Assembly: GCA_018333955.1 (NCBI GenBank)
Contig: JAGXSD010000011.1
Location: 1 to 64,000 of the forward strand
Source of the DNA: Erysipelotrichia bacterium
Lineage (GTDB): Bacteria; Bacillota_I; Bacilli_A; Erysipelotrichales; Erysipelotrichaceae
DNA: 64,000 bases
Direction of reading: 5' to 3'
Made by a program: the position numbers and the translations under genes. Below are positions 44,373 through 53,634 of the stretch, piece after piece (position 1 is the stretch's first letter; each line of letters begins with the position of its first letter). Under the pieces are notes generated by a model. It was not told where the DNA came from. It saw only the letters and a list, made by a program, of their open reading frames with translations, and did no database searches.

Positions 44373-45083
44373 CTTTGCGACAATAATGAGAGAAGGACTG
44401 TTTTCACGCTCATAGGGTGCCAAAAGCCAAGTTCCATAGGTGTAATGAATTTCAAAGAATGGATTAAGCATGGATACTAACTGTGAATGAAATAATGGAT
44501 ATAGAATGGTTTCATCGAATTCATGAGTGTTTTGATTCTTATCAATAAGCTCAGCTTTAAACTTGAGTTGTGTTGAATCTTCAAAGAACTCATAGAATCT
44601 TTTGAACACCAGTTCATCATTTTCTATGATAGGAAGAGATGTTTTATATTGAGTAAAAATCATGTCATAGTTAACTATTTGAAGCAAAAGAAGCCCATCA
44701 GCACTCAAGAGCCCATGAAAGTCTTTTATTACATCTTGAACTTCTTCAAATGGAATATGAACAAGTGTATTCCCTAAACAGGTGATAACATCAAATGAAG
44801 CCTCTTCAAATGACTCCTTAAGTTTCGTCATGTCACAAACTTTGAACTTAAGATGTTCATTTTCTAAAGTCTTCGCATACTTGATCATAATATCACTTAA
44901 GTCGATTCCAAGCATATTTAATCCTTGTTTTTGAAGCTCTTGAGTTAATATTCCCGTGCCACATCCCACATCCAAACCAGTTTTCATAGACTCAGAGATA
45001 ATACTCTTAAATAAGGTAACATGAGCTTGAGTCAAAGGAAAAATAGTTGAATAATGGTTTGCCAAGGTTGTGTAGAATGCCAT
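44364..45083 (-). CDS. Class I SAM-dependent methyltransferase
   Basis: This 239-residue enzyme has the class I motifs: GLDVGCGTGILTQEL (motif I, about residue 38), MLGIDLSDIMIKYAK (motif II) and FDVITCLGNTLVHI (motif IV). The substrate is unknown. ATG 45083 follows AGGAGG at 5 bases; an in-frame GTG six bases upstream lies within that site and is rejected. It stands alone, divergent from the glycerol regulon. Confidence 0.85.
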   Translation of the reverse strand: MAFYTTLANHYSTIFPLTQAHVTLFKSIISESMKTGLDVGCGTGILTQELQKQGLNMLGIDLSDIMIKYAKTLENEHLKFKVCDMTKLKESFEEASFDVITCLGNTLVHIPFEEVQDVIKDFHGLLSADGLLLLQIVNYDMIFTQYKTSLPIIENDELVFKRFYEFFEDSTQLKFKAELIDKNQNTHEFDETILYPLFHSQLVSMLNPFFEIHYTYGTWLLAPYERENSPSLIIVAKKK

Positions 45084-45157
45084 AAACACCTCCTAAGTAT
45101 AGTATACCTTGAAATGAGATTAGAAAAAGTCTTGTTTTTTCACAAGAATGAGTGGAC

Positions 45158-45189
45158 TGGTTGCGCTTACAGTTTTAGTCATGTACAAT
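45158..45189 (+). promoter_or_regulatory. Promoter with overlapping cre site, first glycerol operon
   Basis: TTGCGC (45161-45166), 17-base spacer, TACAAT (45184-45189). A cre match TGGTTGCGCTTACA (45158-45171) covers the -35 box, so CcpA binding should block the promoter. The short leader that follows contains AAGTTAATAG, shared with the leader at 47083. Confidence 0.7.
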
Positions 45190-45267
45190 GAAATCAAAGT
45201 TAATAGTGGGTGAGAGAAACAGAGAAAACCCTTCTAAGCATTTTTGTCATTGGAAGGAGGATTAATC

Positions 45268-46359
45268 ATGATTGATATTATCGTGATCGGTGCTGGAATC
45301 ATTGGCAGCACAGTTTTTTATGAGTTAACAAAACAAGTGAAGAACGTCCATATCTTTGAAAAGAATAAACAAGCAGGACTAGAGGTCAGTGGTCACAATA
45401 GTGCGATTGTTCATAGTGGGGTTGATCCAGTCCCAAACACTTTAAAAGCTAAGTATAATCTTATGGGTCAAGCCATGTATGAAGAGTATGCCAAAGAGCT
45501 TGAAACACCATTTAAACGCATTGGTGCTTTTGTGGTCGCAAAAAATGATGAAGAATGTAAGCATCTTGATATCTTAGTAGAGCGCGCAAAACTGCGAAAT
45601 ATTCCAGTCAAACGTTATGATGTTCACGATGCTTTGATGTTAGAGCCAAACCTGAATTCAAACATCAAAGAGGTTTTAGATATGCCAACCACAGCCATTG
45701 TGGATCCAACTCATTTATCAGCGCAAGCTGTGAAAAAAGGAGTGAGTCTTGGAGGTCAAGCACACTTTGAAGAACATGTCATTGCGATTCATGAGCGTTT
45801 GAGTCATTTTGAAGTCATAACAAATTTTGGAATGTACCAATGTAAGGTGGTCGTCAATTGTGGTGGGCTATATGCCGATAAGATTGAAGCGTTGGTTGGA
45901 GAACCCACATTCTCATTAGAATACCGCAAAGGAGAGTATATTGTTTTATCTGAAAAGGCTCCACAAACATCAAAGAGAATTATTTACCCTGTTCCTTCAC
46001 CATTAGGAAAAGGAGTTCTTTATGTGCCTACTATAAGTGGACGAAGTTTAGTTGGACCAAATGCCGTGGATGTGGATGATTTTACTCCGCGACCAATCTT
46101 AGATGAAAGTGTTCATGATATGAAAAATAAAATGAATCAACTTTTAGATAATATTGCTTATGAGTATGAGATTGATCGATTTGTTGGATTTAGACCTCGA
46201 GTTGAGACAGATGATTTTGTGATTCATGAACATCCTCATGTGCCATATTTCTTCACTTTAGCAGGGATTGAATCTCCAGGCATTGCCAGTGCACCTGCAA
46301 TTGCTAAAGATGTCAGTACCACAATGTTACTTCCAGCATTGAAAGCACGTCGTTCATAA
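45268..46359 (+). CDS. FAD-dependent oxidoreductase, glycerol-3-phosphate dehydrogenase / LhgO-like
   Basis: This 363-residue DAO-type flavoprotein has the dinucleotide loop IVIGAGIIGSTVFYEL, the GHNSAIVHSGVDPVPNTLKAKYN block and the C-terminal GIESPGIASAPAIAKDV. These blocks are shared with GlpA and with L-2-hydroxyglutarate oxidase, so the substrate is not settled by sequence alone. It lacks the C-terminal [2Fe-2S] domain found in the paralog at 47165. ATG 45268 follows GGAAGGAGG. It is first in an operon with glpP, which favours glycerol 3-phosphate oxidation. Confidence 0.85.
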   Translation: MIDIIVIGAGIIGSTVFYELTKQVKNVHIFEKNKQAGLEVSGHNSAIVHSGVDPVPNTLKAKYNLMGQAMYEEYAKELETPFKRIGAFVVAKNDEECKHLDILVERAKLRNIPVKRYDVHDALMLEPNLNSNIKEVLDMPTTAIVDPTHLSAQAVKKGVSLGGQAHFEEHVIAIHERLSHFEVITNFGMYQCKVVVNCGGLYADKIEALVGEPTFSLEYRKGEYIVLSEKAPQTSKRIIYPVPSPLGKGVLYVPTISGRSLVGPNAVDVDDFTPRPILDESVHDMKNKMNQLLDNIAYEYEIDRFVGFRPRVETDDFVIHEHPHVPYFFTLAGIESPGIASAPAIAKDVSTTMLLPALKARRS

Positions 46360-46370
46360 AAGGAGAAAAG

Positions 46371-46973
46371 ATGTATAATAATGATAACGTAAGAGAGAAC
46401 CATACTATGATTGATATTATTAAAGCGCAATTATGCATCCCAGTTGTTCCAAGTATGAAGCGACTTGAGAAATTCATTGAAACTGATTTAACTGTATGTA
46501 TTCTACAAGATATTCACATATCATTACTTGAACATATGATTAAGATGTTACATGCCCATCATAAACTTGCTCTGGTTCATATTGATATGGTTCATGGGAT
46601 TTCAAGTGATGAACATGGAGCTGAGTTTTTATGTCAGCGTTTACGTGCTGATGGTGTTATCTCAAGTAAAACAAGAATTATTGAAACAACGAAAAAAAAC
46701 AAGAAGATTGCAATTCAACGTATGTTTTTAATTGACAGCAAGTCCATTGAGCGTGGTATTGAAACACTTCAAAAATCTCAACCCGATATCGTAGAAGTCA
46801 TGCCTGCGATTGCGTATAATATCATCCCTTACATTATCTCAAAAATTGATATTCCACTCATTGGTGGGGGATTACTTAAAACTAAAGAAGATATTCTGCA
46901 AGGTCAGAAAGCGGGTTGTATTGGATTTACAGTCAGTGATTTATGTTTATGTGTTTCCATGCATGAAGCTTAA
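46371..46973 (+). CDS. glpP: Glycerol-3-phosphate-responsive antiterminator GlpP
   Basis: This 200-residue TIM-barrel RNA-binding regulator shows family blocks: CIPVVPSMKRLEKFIE near the start, LVHIDMVHGISSDEHGAEFLCQRLRADGVISSK (about 66-98), VEVMPAIAYNIIPYI and IPLIGGGLLKTKEDI. With glycerol 3-phosphate bound, it prevents termination in leaders of glp mRNAs. ATG 46371 has AAAAGGAG at good distance. The next operon begins with a terminator-bearing leader (47105-47146), its obvious target. Confidence 0.92.
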   Translation: MYNNDNVRENHTMIDIIKAQLCIPVVPSMKRLEKFIETDLTVCILQDIHISLLEHMIKMLHAHHKLALVHIDMVHGISSDEHGAEFLCQRLRADGVISSKTRIIETTKKNKKIAIQRMFLIDSKSIERGIETLQKSQPDIVEVMPAIAYNIIPYIISKIDIPLIGGGLLKTKEDILQGQKAGCIGFTVSDLCLCVSMHEA

Positions 46974-46987
46974 GAAAATGTTACAAA

Positions 46988-46995
46988 TTGTCGAA
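46988..46995 (+). promoter_or_regulatory. Canonical Spo0A-type box upstream of the glpA-like promoter
   Basis: TTGTCGAA contains the exact 7-base 0A box TGTCGAA (46989-46995), 52 bases upstream of the -35 box at 47047. A partial second match lies 10 bases before it. A Spo0A-like regulator is encoded as the fourth gene of the operon that this promoter drives. Confidence 0.5.
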
Positions 46996-47015
46996 TTTAG
47001 TAACAAATGTGAAAA

Positions 47016-47029
47016 AGTAAGCGCTTTAC
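47016..47029 (+). promoter_or_regulatory. cre-like site upstream of the glpA-like promoter
   Basis: AGTAAGCGCTTTAC has the TAAGCGCTTTA core of a CcpA site, 18 bases upstream of the -35 box. Confidence 0.55.
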
Positions 47030-47046
47030 AATCTTTAAGAAAAGCA

Positions 47047-47075
47047 TTGCATGAACATATGTCATGCGCTATAAT
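47047..47075 (+). promoter_or_regulatory. Promoter of the glpA-like operon
   Basis: TTGCAT (47047-47052), exactly 17 bases, perfect TATAAT (47070-47075). The transcript begins shortly before the terminator-bearing leader. Confidence 0.8.
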
Positions 47076-47104
47076 GTAGTTACAAGTTAATAGACACACA
47101 AGAG

Positions 47105-47146
47105 ACACCAGAGTAGATGTATTCCAAATCTATTTTGGTGTTTTTA
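47105..47146 (+). terminator. Leader terminator, probable GlpP antitermination target
   Basis: A 14-pair stem (47105-47118 with 47128-47141, two or three G-U pairs), 9-base loop and T-run lies between the promoter and the first gene. A terminator in a 90-base leader just after glpP matches the GlpP control known from Bacillus glpD. The leader shares AAGTTAATAG with the glpP operon leader. Confidence 0.75.
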
Positions 47147-47164
47147 TTTGAAGGAGGAGCACAC

Positions 47165-48604
47165 ATGTACGATGTTGTGATTGTCGGAGCCGGGATCAAT
47201 GGTGGACTATTAGCACAACGCTTGTCAAAGTTTGACTTAAGAGTTGCTCTGTTAGAAAAAGATAATGATGTTGCGAATGAAGCAACAGCCGCTAACAGTG
47301 CAATTATTCACTCTGGTCATGACCCAAAAACAGGCACATTGAAGGCTAAACTAAATGTTAGAGGAAATGCACTTTGGGAAGATCTTTGTAAAGAATTGAA
47401 AGTTGATTTTATTCGTAATGGCGCATTTGTGGTGGCGGTTAACGAAGAAGAGAGAGCAAAACTAAGTGAGCTATATCATCAAGCTCAAGAACGTGGTGTA
47501 CCAAGTCGATTGATTAATCGTGAGGAAGCCATTCAACTCGAACCTAATTTAAGTGATGCGGTTGTGGAAGCCCTAGATTTGCCATCCACAGGAATCGTAT
47601 CTCCTTGGGAAGTCACCATTGCAGCCATTGAAGATGCAATGAATCATGGACTTCATTTATTCCTCAATCATAAAGTTGTGAGTATAGATAAAAAAGAAGG
47701 ATATTTTGAAATCACAACCCCTAAATCCGTATTTCAAACTAAGGTGGTTATTAATGCGGCCGGAGTATATTCAGACGAGATTTATGCGATGGTTTCAAAA
47801 CAAACCCACTACAAAATTACTCCTCGTCGTGGTGAATACTATGTCTTAGATCGTGCTGTAAAACCTGTTGTGTCACGCACCATTTATCCACTGCCTTCTG
47901 AAAAAGGAAAAGGGGTTCTTGTGGTACCAACGATTCATGACAATATCTTAATTGGACCTAACTCCGATATTATTTCGGATAAAGAAGGTAAAGATAATAC
48001 TGCAGAAGCATTGGCTTATGTGAAGGAACAAGTTGCAAAAACGGTTAAAAATATCCCAATGCATACGATCATTCGTACTTACGTTGGATTACGTCCTTCA
48101 CATTTAGATTATGATTTTGTGATTGAAGAAGCACCGGATGTCAAAAACTTTATCAACTTAATTGGAGTTGATTCTCCAGGGCTAGCATCTGCTCCTGCCA
48201 TTGCAGAATATGTTGAGAACATCCTTTCAGATATATTGCCTCTTAGACATAAAACAGAACCTAGAACACCTCGACGTCCTTGGATTATTTTAAATCGTAT
48301 GAGCGTTGAAGAAAAACAAGCGATGTTTGAACAAGATGCTAAGTTTGGCCAAATGGTGTGTCGTTGTGAACTCGTGAGTGAAGGTGAAATCATCGATGTC
48401 ATTCATCGTAATGCGGGAGCACGTACTGTGAAAGCTGTGAAACGTCGTGTTCGAGCAGGTGCAGGGCGTTGTCAAGGTGGTTTCTGTGAACCTCGTGTCA
48501 TTGCCATTTTAGCTCGTGAACTACGTATTAAACCTACACAAGTCCTCTTGGATTCTGATGAATCAACGATACTTGTTGGTGAAACAAAGGAGAACCTAGC
48601 ATGA
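47165..48604 (+). CDS. Anaerobic glycerol-3-phosphate dehydrogenase-like flavoprotein with C-terminal [2Fe-2S] domain
   Basis: This 479-residue protein has a DAO FAD domain (IVGAGINGGLLAQRL; TAANSAIIHSGHDPKTGTLKAKLN) and, after residue 395, a BFD-type [2Fe-2S] domain with cysteines in VCRCELVSEGEI and GRCQGGFC. This is the GlpA-like layout of Bacillota. It works with the two genes downstream, an FAD/NAD(P) oxidoreductase and a DUF1667 protein, as a GlpABC-like complex that oxidises glycerol 3-phosphate to DHAP. ATG 47165 follows GAAGGAGGAG; the longer reading runs back into the leader terminator. Confidence 0.9.
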   Translation: MYDVVIVGAGINGGLLAQRLSKFDLRVALLEKDNDVANEATAANSAIIHSGHDPKTGTLKAKLNVRGNALWEDLCKELKVDFIRNGAFVVAVNEEERAKLSELYHQAQERGVPSRLINREEAIQLEPNLSDAVVEALDLPSTGIVSPWEVTIAAIEDAMNHGLHLFLNHKVVSIDKKEGYFEITTPKSVFQTKVVINAAGVYSDEIYAMVSKQTHYKITPRRGEYYVLDRAVKPVVSRTIYPLPSEKGKGVLVVPTIHDNILIGPNSDIISDKEGKDNTAEALAYVKEQVAKTVKNIPMHTIIRTYVGLRPSHLDYDFVIEEAPDVKNFINLIGVDSPGLASAPAIAEYVENILSDILPLRHKTEPRTPRRPWIILNRMSVEEKQAMFEQDAKFGQMVCRCELVSEGEIIDVIHRNAGARTVKAVKRRVRAGAGRCQGGFCEPRVIAILARELRIKPTQVLLDSDESTILVGETKENLA

Positions 48605-49860
48605 AACACTTTGATTTAATCATCATTGGCGGGGGTAGTGCTGGTCTTGCGGCAGCAGTCAGTGCTTATGAGAACGGTGTAAGAGATATTCTTATTTTAG
48701 AACGTGACAAAGAACTTGGCGGTATTTTGCAACAATGCATTCATAATGGATTTGGAGTTCATACTTTTAAAGAAGAACTATCAGGCCCAGGATTTGCAGA
48801 GCGCTTTATTAACTTAGTCAATCAAAATCATATTACTTATAAACTCAATGCCATGGTCATTCATATGAATGATAATAAAACATTAGAATATGTTAGTCCT
48901 GAAGAAGGATACGTCGTTGTGAAGGGTGGTGCCATTATCTTAGCAATGGGATGTCGTGAACGTACCCGTGGTGCGATTGCGGTTCCAGGATATCGTCCTT
49001 CAGGCGTTTGGAGTGCTGGTACAGCCCAACGTTACCTCAACATGGAAGGTTTCATGGTTGGGAAAAAGATTTTTATCTTAGGCAGTGGAGATATTGGTTT
49101 AATTATGGCTCGTCGCTTAACCCTTGAAGGTGCTGAAGTGAAGGGTGTTGCGGAAATCATGCCTTATTCAAATGGACTTCCTCGAAACATTAAACAATGT
49201 CTTGAAGATTTCGACATTCCATTATTCTTAAGCCACACCATCACTAAAATTGATGGACTAGATCGAGTGAGTGGTGTCACGATTGCTCAAGTTGATGAGA
49301 AGATGCAACCGATTGCAGGAACTGAAAAGACCTTTGATGTTGATACAGTTTTATTCTCGATTGGTCTTATTCCAGAAAATGCTTTGACTGAGGAAGCCAA
49401 TATTGAAATGGATCCAAAAACACGAGGTCCAAAAGTTGATGAGTCTTATCAAACCTCACTAGATGGTGTATTTGCTTGTGGTAACGTTTTACATGTTCAT
49501 GATTTAGTAGATTTTGTGGCGGAAGAAGGTCGTAAAGCTGGTATTGCAGCTGCGAAATACATTAATGAACAGTTACAAACAGGAGCGGTAGTTGCGACTA
49601 TGGCTAAAGAAGGGATTGGATACATTGTTCCTCAGTTTATTCATCCAGTCAATCTAGACAAAACCGTTGAACTTATGTTTAGAGTAAGAAAACAATATCG
49701 TAATGTGGAACTTGTCATTAAAAAAGATAATGAAGTTTTACGTGTGATTAAGAAAAAACACTTAGCCCCAGCAGAAATGGAAAAAGTGATTTTGAAAGCT
49801 TCAGATGTTGCAGCGTGTGAACACACATTAAGTATTGAAGTTGTGGAGGTGGTTGCATGA
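48601..49860 (+). CDS. NAD(P)/FAD-dependent oxidoreductase, accessory to GlpA-like protein
   Basis: This 419-residue pyridine-nucleotide-disulfide-like flavoprotein has the FAD loop IIGGGSAGLAAAVSAYENG, LGGILQQCIHNGFG near residue 40, a second dinucleotide loop IFILGSGDIGLIMARRL (about 158-174) and the C-terminal GVFACGNVLHVHDLVDFVAEEG. It takes the place of GlpB, passing electrons from the GlpA-like subunit to NAD(P) or the membrane. It overlaps both neighbours by ATGA. Confidence 0.88.
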   Translation: MKHFDLIIIGGGSAGLAAAVSAYENGVRDILILERDKELGGILQQCIHNGFGVHTFKEELSGPGFAERFINLVNQNHITYKLNAMVIHMNDNKTLEYVSPEEGYVVVKGGAIILAMGCRERTRGAIAVPGYRPSGVWSAGTAQRYLNMEGFMVGKKIFILGSGDIGLIMARRLTLEGAEVKGVAEIMPYSNGLPRNIKQCLEDFDIPLFLSHTITKIDGLDRVSGVTIAQVDEKMQPIAGTEKTFDVDTVLFSIGLIPENALTEEANIEMDPKTRGPKVDESYQTSLDGVFACGNVLHVHDLVDFVAEEGRKAGIAAAKYINEQLQTGAVVATMAKEGIGYIVPQFIHPVNLDKTVELMFRVRKQYRNVELVIKKDNEVLRVIKKKHLAPAEMEKVILKASDVAACEHTLSIEVVEVVA

Positions 49861-50228
49861 AAAAGCATGAAATGATTTGCATTGTTTGTCCTATGAGTTG
49901 TCATCTTGAAGTAGATCTTGATGATCAAGGACAAGTCCTTAATGTGGCAGGTAATGCATGTAATCGTGGGGATGTCTATGCACGCAAAGAACTTACAAAT
50001 CCAACACGTATGTTAACTAGTACTGTGAAGATATTAGGTGCTATGTATGAGCGTCTACCAGTCATTACGTCATCCGATATTCCTAAAGGGATGATGTTTG
50101 AAGTGATGAAAGCCTTAGCTCATGTGGAAGTCGTTGCGCCAATCAAGATGAATGAAGTGATCATAAAAAATGTTTGTGGATTAGATGTTGACATCATTGC
50201 CTCAAGAAGCATGGAGCGTACACATTAA
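49857..50228 (+). CDS. DUF1667 protein, GlpA-associated cysteine-rich subunit
   Basis: This 123-residue protein has four near-N-terminal cysteines of the DUF1667 family: CIVCPMSCHLEV and the later GNACNRGDVYARKELTNPTRMLTSTVKI. It probably binds a metal cluster and links the GlpA-like dehydrogenase with its electron acceptor. DUF1667 genes follow GlpA-like/oxidoreductase pairs in many Bacillota. It overlaps the upstream gene by ATGA and abuts the response regulator gene. Confidence 0.88.
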   Translation: MKKHEMICIVCPMSCHLEVDLDDQGQVLNVAGNACNRGDVYARKELTNPTRMLTSTVKILGAMYERLPVITSSDIPKGMMFEVMKALAHVEVVAPIKMNEVIIKNVCGLDVDIIASRSMERTH

Positions 50229-50263
50229 TGTCAATTCAAGCTCGTTCAAAAGAAGTTGTTACG

Positions 50264-51028
50264 ATGAGTAAAAACATTAAACACGTCATGGTCGTTGATG
50301 ATAGTCATTTTGGTTTGAAAAAAATGGTTGAAATGTTAGATCATGTTGCGGATTTTAGTGTTGTAGCAAAAGCAAAAGATGGTTATGAAGCATTAGCAAT
50401 TATGAAACGTCAACACATTGATGTTATCTTACTTGACCTTTTCATGCCAAAATGTGATGGACTAGCATTTCTTAAACAAGCTCATTTTGACAAGCTATTA
50501 ACACGCACTAAGGTGATTGTTTTATCAGAAATTCAAGATGACAATGTCATTGAACAAGCTTTAGAATGGGGAGCAAATTTCGTCTTATTTAAGCCTTTTA
50601 CTTCCCAAACATTAGTTGAGCGTTTACGAATACTTACAGCTGAAAAAAACAATGATGGTCAAGAACAAAGTAGTCTTAACTCGTTAATTATTAAAAATCT
50701 AATGGATAGTGGCTTGCCATCACACACCTTTGGGTATCAATATTTTAGACTAGCTGTTGAGCATGTTCTAAAAGATTCAATTGGTGTATTTTCCATCACT
50801 AAAACTATTTATCCCTATGTGGCTGAAATGTTTAAAACAAGTAGTGGAAACGTTGATAAAGCCATGCGTCATAGTTTGTCATTAGCTTTCGAGCATAATA
50901 AGGATCGACTTAAACAATTCTTGATTTCTATGAACTATAAAGATCCAAGTCGTAAACCTTCTAACTCGGAATACATGGGTATGATATTAGAAAAAATCAA
51001 AGAAGATATGTATCGATCTCACTCATAG
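50264..51028 (+). CDS. Spo0A-like response regulator in the glycerol operon
   Basis: This 254-residue protein has an N-terminal receiver (HVMVVDDSHFGLKK, acidic pocket; phospho-Asp58 in ILLDLFMPKCDG; KVIVLSE; lysine in FVLFKPF) and a C-terminal Spo0A DNA-binding domain (about 145-250). The latter aligns by eye with Spo0A: GYQYFRLAVEHV, SITKTIYPYVAEMF, the recognition helix VDKAMRHSLSLAF (Bacillus: VERAIRHAIEVAW) and KPSNSEYMGMI. It is fourth in the glpA-like operon, with no histidine kinase nearby. The start could also be ATG 50228, coupled to the DUF1667 stop. It is likely a paralog controlling glycerol genes rather than sporulation. Confidence 0.88.
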   Translation: MSKNIKHVMVVDDSHFGLKKMVEMLDHVADFSVVAKAKDGYEALAIMKRQHIDVILLDLFMPKCDGLAFLKQAHFDKLLTRTKVIVLSEIQDDNVIEQALEWGANFVLFKPFTSQTLVERLRILTAEKNNDGQEQSSLNSLIIKNLMDSGLPSHTFGYQYFRLAVEHVLKDSIGVFSITKTIYPYVAEMFKTSSGNVDKAMRHSLSLAFEHNKDRLKQFLISMNYKDPSRKPSNSEYMGMILEKIKEDMYRSHS

Positions 51029-51055
51029 TGTCAAATGTGAGATAAAAATTTCCCT

Positions 51056-51114
51056 CGCGACAATATCACAAGGTTGGTTTCATCAATCTTTCACACCAGT
51101 CGGATATTGTCGCT
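51056..51114. promoter_or_regulatory. Cluster of Spo0A-like boxes upstream of the glycerol transporter operon
   Basis: AGTCGGA (51098-51104) and TGTCGCT (51108-51114) are tandem with 10-base spacing. An inverted TGTCGCG box lies at 51056-51062. The 11-base arms GCGACAATATC (51057-51067) and GATATTGTCGC (51103-51113) are perfect complements 35 bases apart. The 15-mer AGTCGGATATTGTCG is repeated exactly upstream of dhaK. Confidence 0.6.
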
Positions 51115-51130
51115 CCCCTTAGGGTTTAAA

Positions 51131-51144
51131 TGTAAGCGCTTTTA
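51131..51144 (+). promoter_or_regulatory. cre site upstream of the glycerol transporter operon
   Basis: TGTAAGCGCTTTTA matches the CcpA consensus except near the end; it follows the Spo0A-like boxes. Confidence 0.6.
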
Positions 51145-51195
51145 ATTTAAAATTAAAGGTAAGGGCAGATAAAAAACCCTAAACATTCACAAGGA

Positions 51196-51275
51196 TTGAA
51201 CTTTGAAGTTTTAGATTCACAACCTCATCCATTGTGGTTCAAAAGCTTCAAGTCAACATAGATAGCGAAAGCTAT
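51196..51275 (+). ncRNA. Structured 5' leader of the glycerol transporter operon
   Basis: A long imperfect hairpin (51196-51208 with 51246-51256, inner CACAA/TTGTG stem with loop CCTCATCCA) is followed by a compact ATAGC-GAAA-GCTAT tetraloop stem (51262-51275) just before the ribosome binding site. No T-run follows, so it is not an ordinary terminator. It could bind a regulator or control translation. I know no named riboswitch of this form. Confidence 0.4.
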
Positions 51276-51294
51276 GGAAAGGAAAGAGGTTATT

Positions 51295-51654
51295 ATGAAG
51301 TTTCTTAGAAGTGTTCTAGGATACGCCATCGCAGGTATGTTCGTTATGTCTGTATGGGGTCCAATGGCGTCTTTAGAATCGTTTGGAATTATCGGTGGTT
51401 GGTTTGCTGCATTCGCAATCATTGGTCCAATGTGGTTCTTAAATCATTATGTAGGAGTTATTCCACATGAAGCAGATTCTGGATTTGTCGACATGGCTAC
51501 TGGTATTGGTATTGCTGGGGTTATGCGTGATGTATTCGGAGCTGGTTCAATCGATCCACTTATTGCTACATTACCAACTTTAGGTTTAGTGATTTTAGGA
51601 GGCGTTATCGGGGGATACCTCGCCGCTAAAGTCGAAGAAAGCATGGAGGGCTAA
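51295..51654 (+). CDS. Lin0368-type small membrane protein, putative glycerol transporter subunit
   Basis: This 119-residue protein has three or four hydrophobic helices with conserved features MSVWGPMASLESFGIIGGWFAAFAIIGPMWFLNHYVGVI and a C-terminal GGVIGGYLAAK. It resembles the Lin0368 family of Listeria as I recall it, described as a putative glycerol transporter subunit. It is paired with a sister gene 5 bases downstream and with glpK, while no GlpF gene appears. The ATG follows AAAGAGG; an upstream ATG (51274) would extend into the leader stem. Confidence 0.75.
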   Translation: MKFLRSVLGYAIAGMFVMSVWGPMASLESFGIIGGWFAAFAIIGPMWFLNHYVGVIPHEADSGFVDMATGIGIAGVMRDVFGAGSIDPLIATLPTLGLVILGGVIGGYLAAKVEESMEG

Positions 51655-51659
51655 GAATT

Positions 51660-52001
51660 ATGACAATTCAACAAGCAATTGCGACCGTAGTTGGCGCAGC
51701 AATATTCCCATTCTTAATCCGTTTACTTTGGGGAAAATTAGTTGATAATTTTGGAACGTTTGGTGGTTGGATGGCTGCTGCGTTCATCGTTGGTACTACT
51801 TGGGCTCTTAACCATGGTACTGGTATGATTACTCAATCAGCAGGCGGCGCTTGGGTTGATATGGCGTTTGCTGCTTCTGCAGGTTTATTAGTGGCTTCAG
51901 TTGTTCGTGGTGGAAGTTTCTCAAAAGCTGTTCCTAATTTAGTTGCTGCATTAGTTGGTGGCGTATTAGGCGGATTATTCTTATCATTCTATTTATTCTA
52001 A
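51660..52001 (+). CDS. Second Lin0368-type membrane protein, putative glycerol transporter subunit
   Basis: This 113-residue protein is a distant sister of its neighbour: FGTFGGWMAAAFIVGTTWALNHGTGMI parallels the GIIGGWFAAFAIIGPMWFLNHYVGVI segment, followed by a proposed WVDMAFA helix and a glycine-rich last helix (VGGVLGGLFLSFYLF). Two related small subunits suggest a hetero-oligomeric channel or carrier. It lies just before glpK in the same operon. Confidence 0.75.
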   Translation: MTIQQAIATVVGAAIFPFLIRLLWGKLVDNFGTFGGWMAAAFIVGTTWALNHGTGMITQSAGGAWVDMAFAASAGLLVASVVRGGSFSKAVPNLVAALVGGVLGGLFLSFYLF

Positions 52002-52041
52002 TCTAGGTATTATTGTGGCTACCATGGTCACAAAAACATAA

Positions 52042-53553
<1,512 letters not shown>

Positions 53554-53572
53554 ACTTTCCCTCATCTTGGAT

Positions 53573-53607
53573 GAAAAAACGTATGGAGTCAAATCCTGCG
53601 TTTTTTC
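53573..53607 (+). terminator. Terminator or attenuator between glpK and dhaM
   Basis: GAAAAAACG pairs with CGTTTTTTC around an inner GGA/TCC stem. dhaM follows on the same strand 28 bases later with no clear promoter, so readthrough is likely. Confidence 0.65.
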
Positions 53608-53634
53608 AATTCAAGAACAATACAAGGAGACTTT

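Noticed and set aside
46810-47079. 89-residue frame over the end of glpP and the next promoter
   Set aside because: It overlaps glpP in another frame and covers a strong promoter and cre site; no recognisable product.
51057-51113. Inverted repeat as terminator of the response regulator gene
   Set aside because: The loop would be 35 bases long and no T-run follows; the arms hold Spo0A-like boxes, so a DNA-binding role is more likely.
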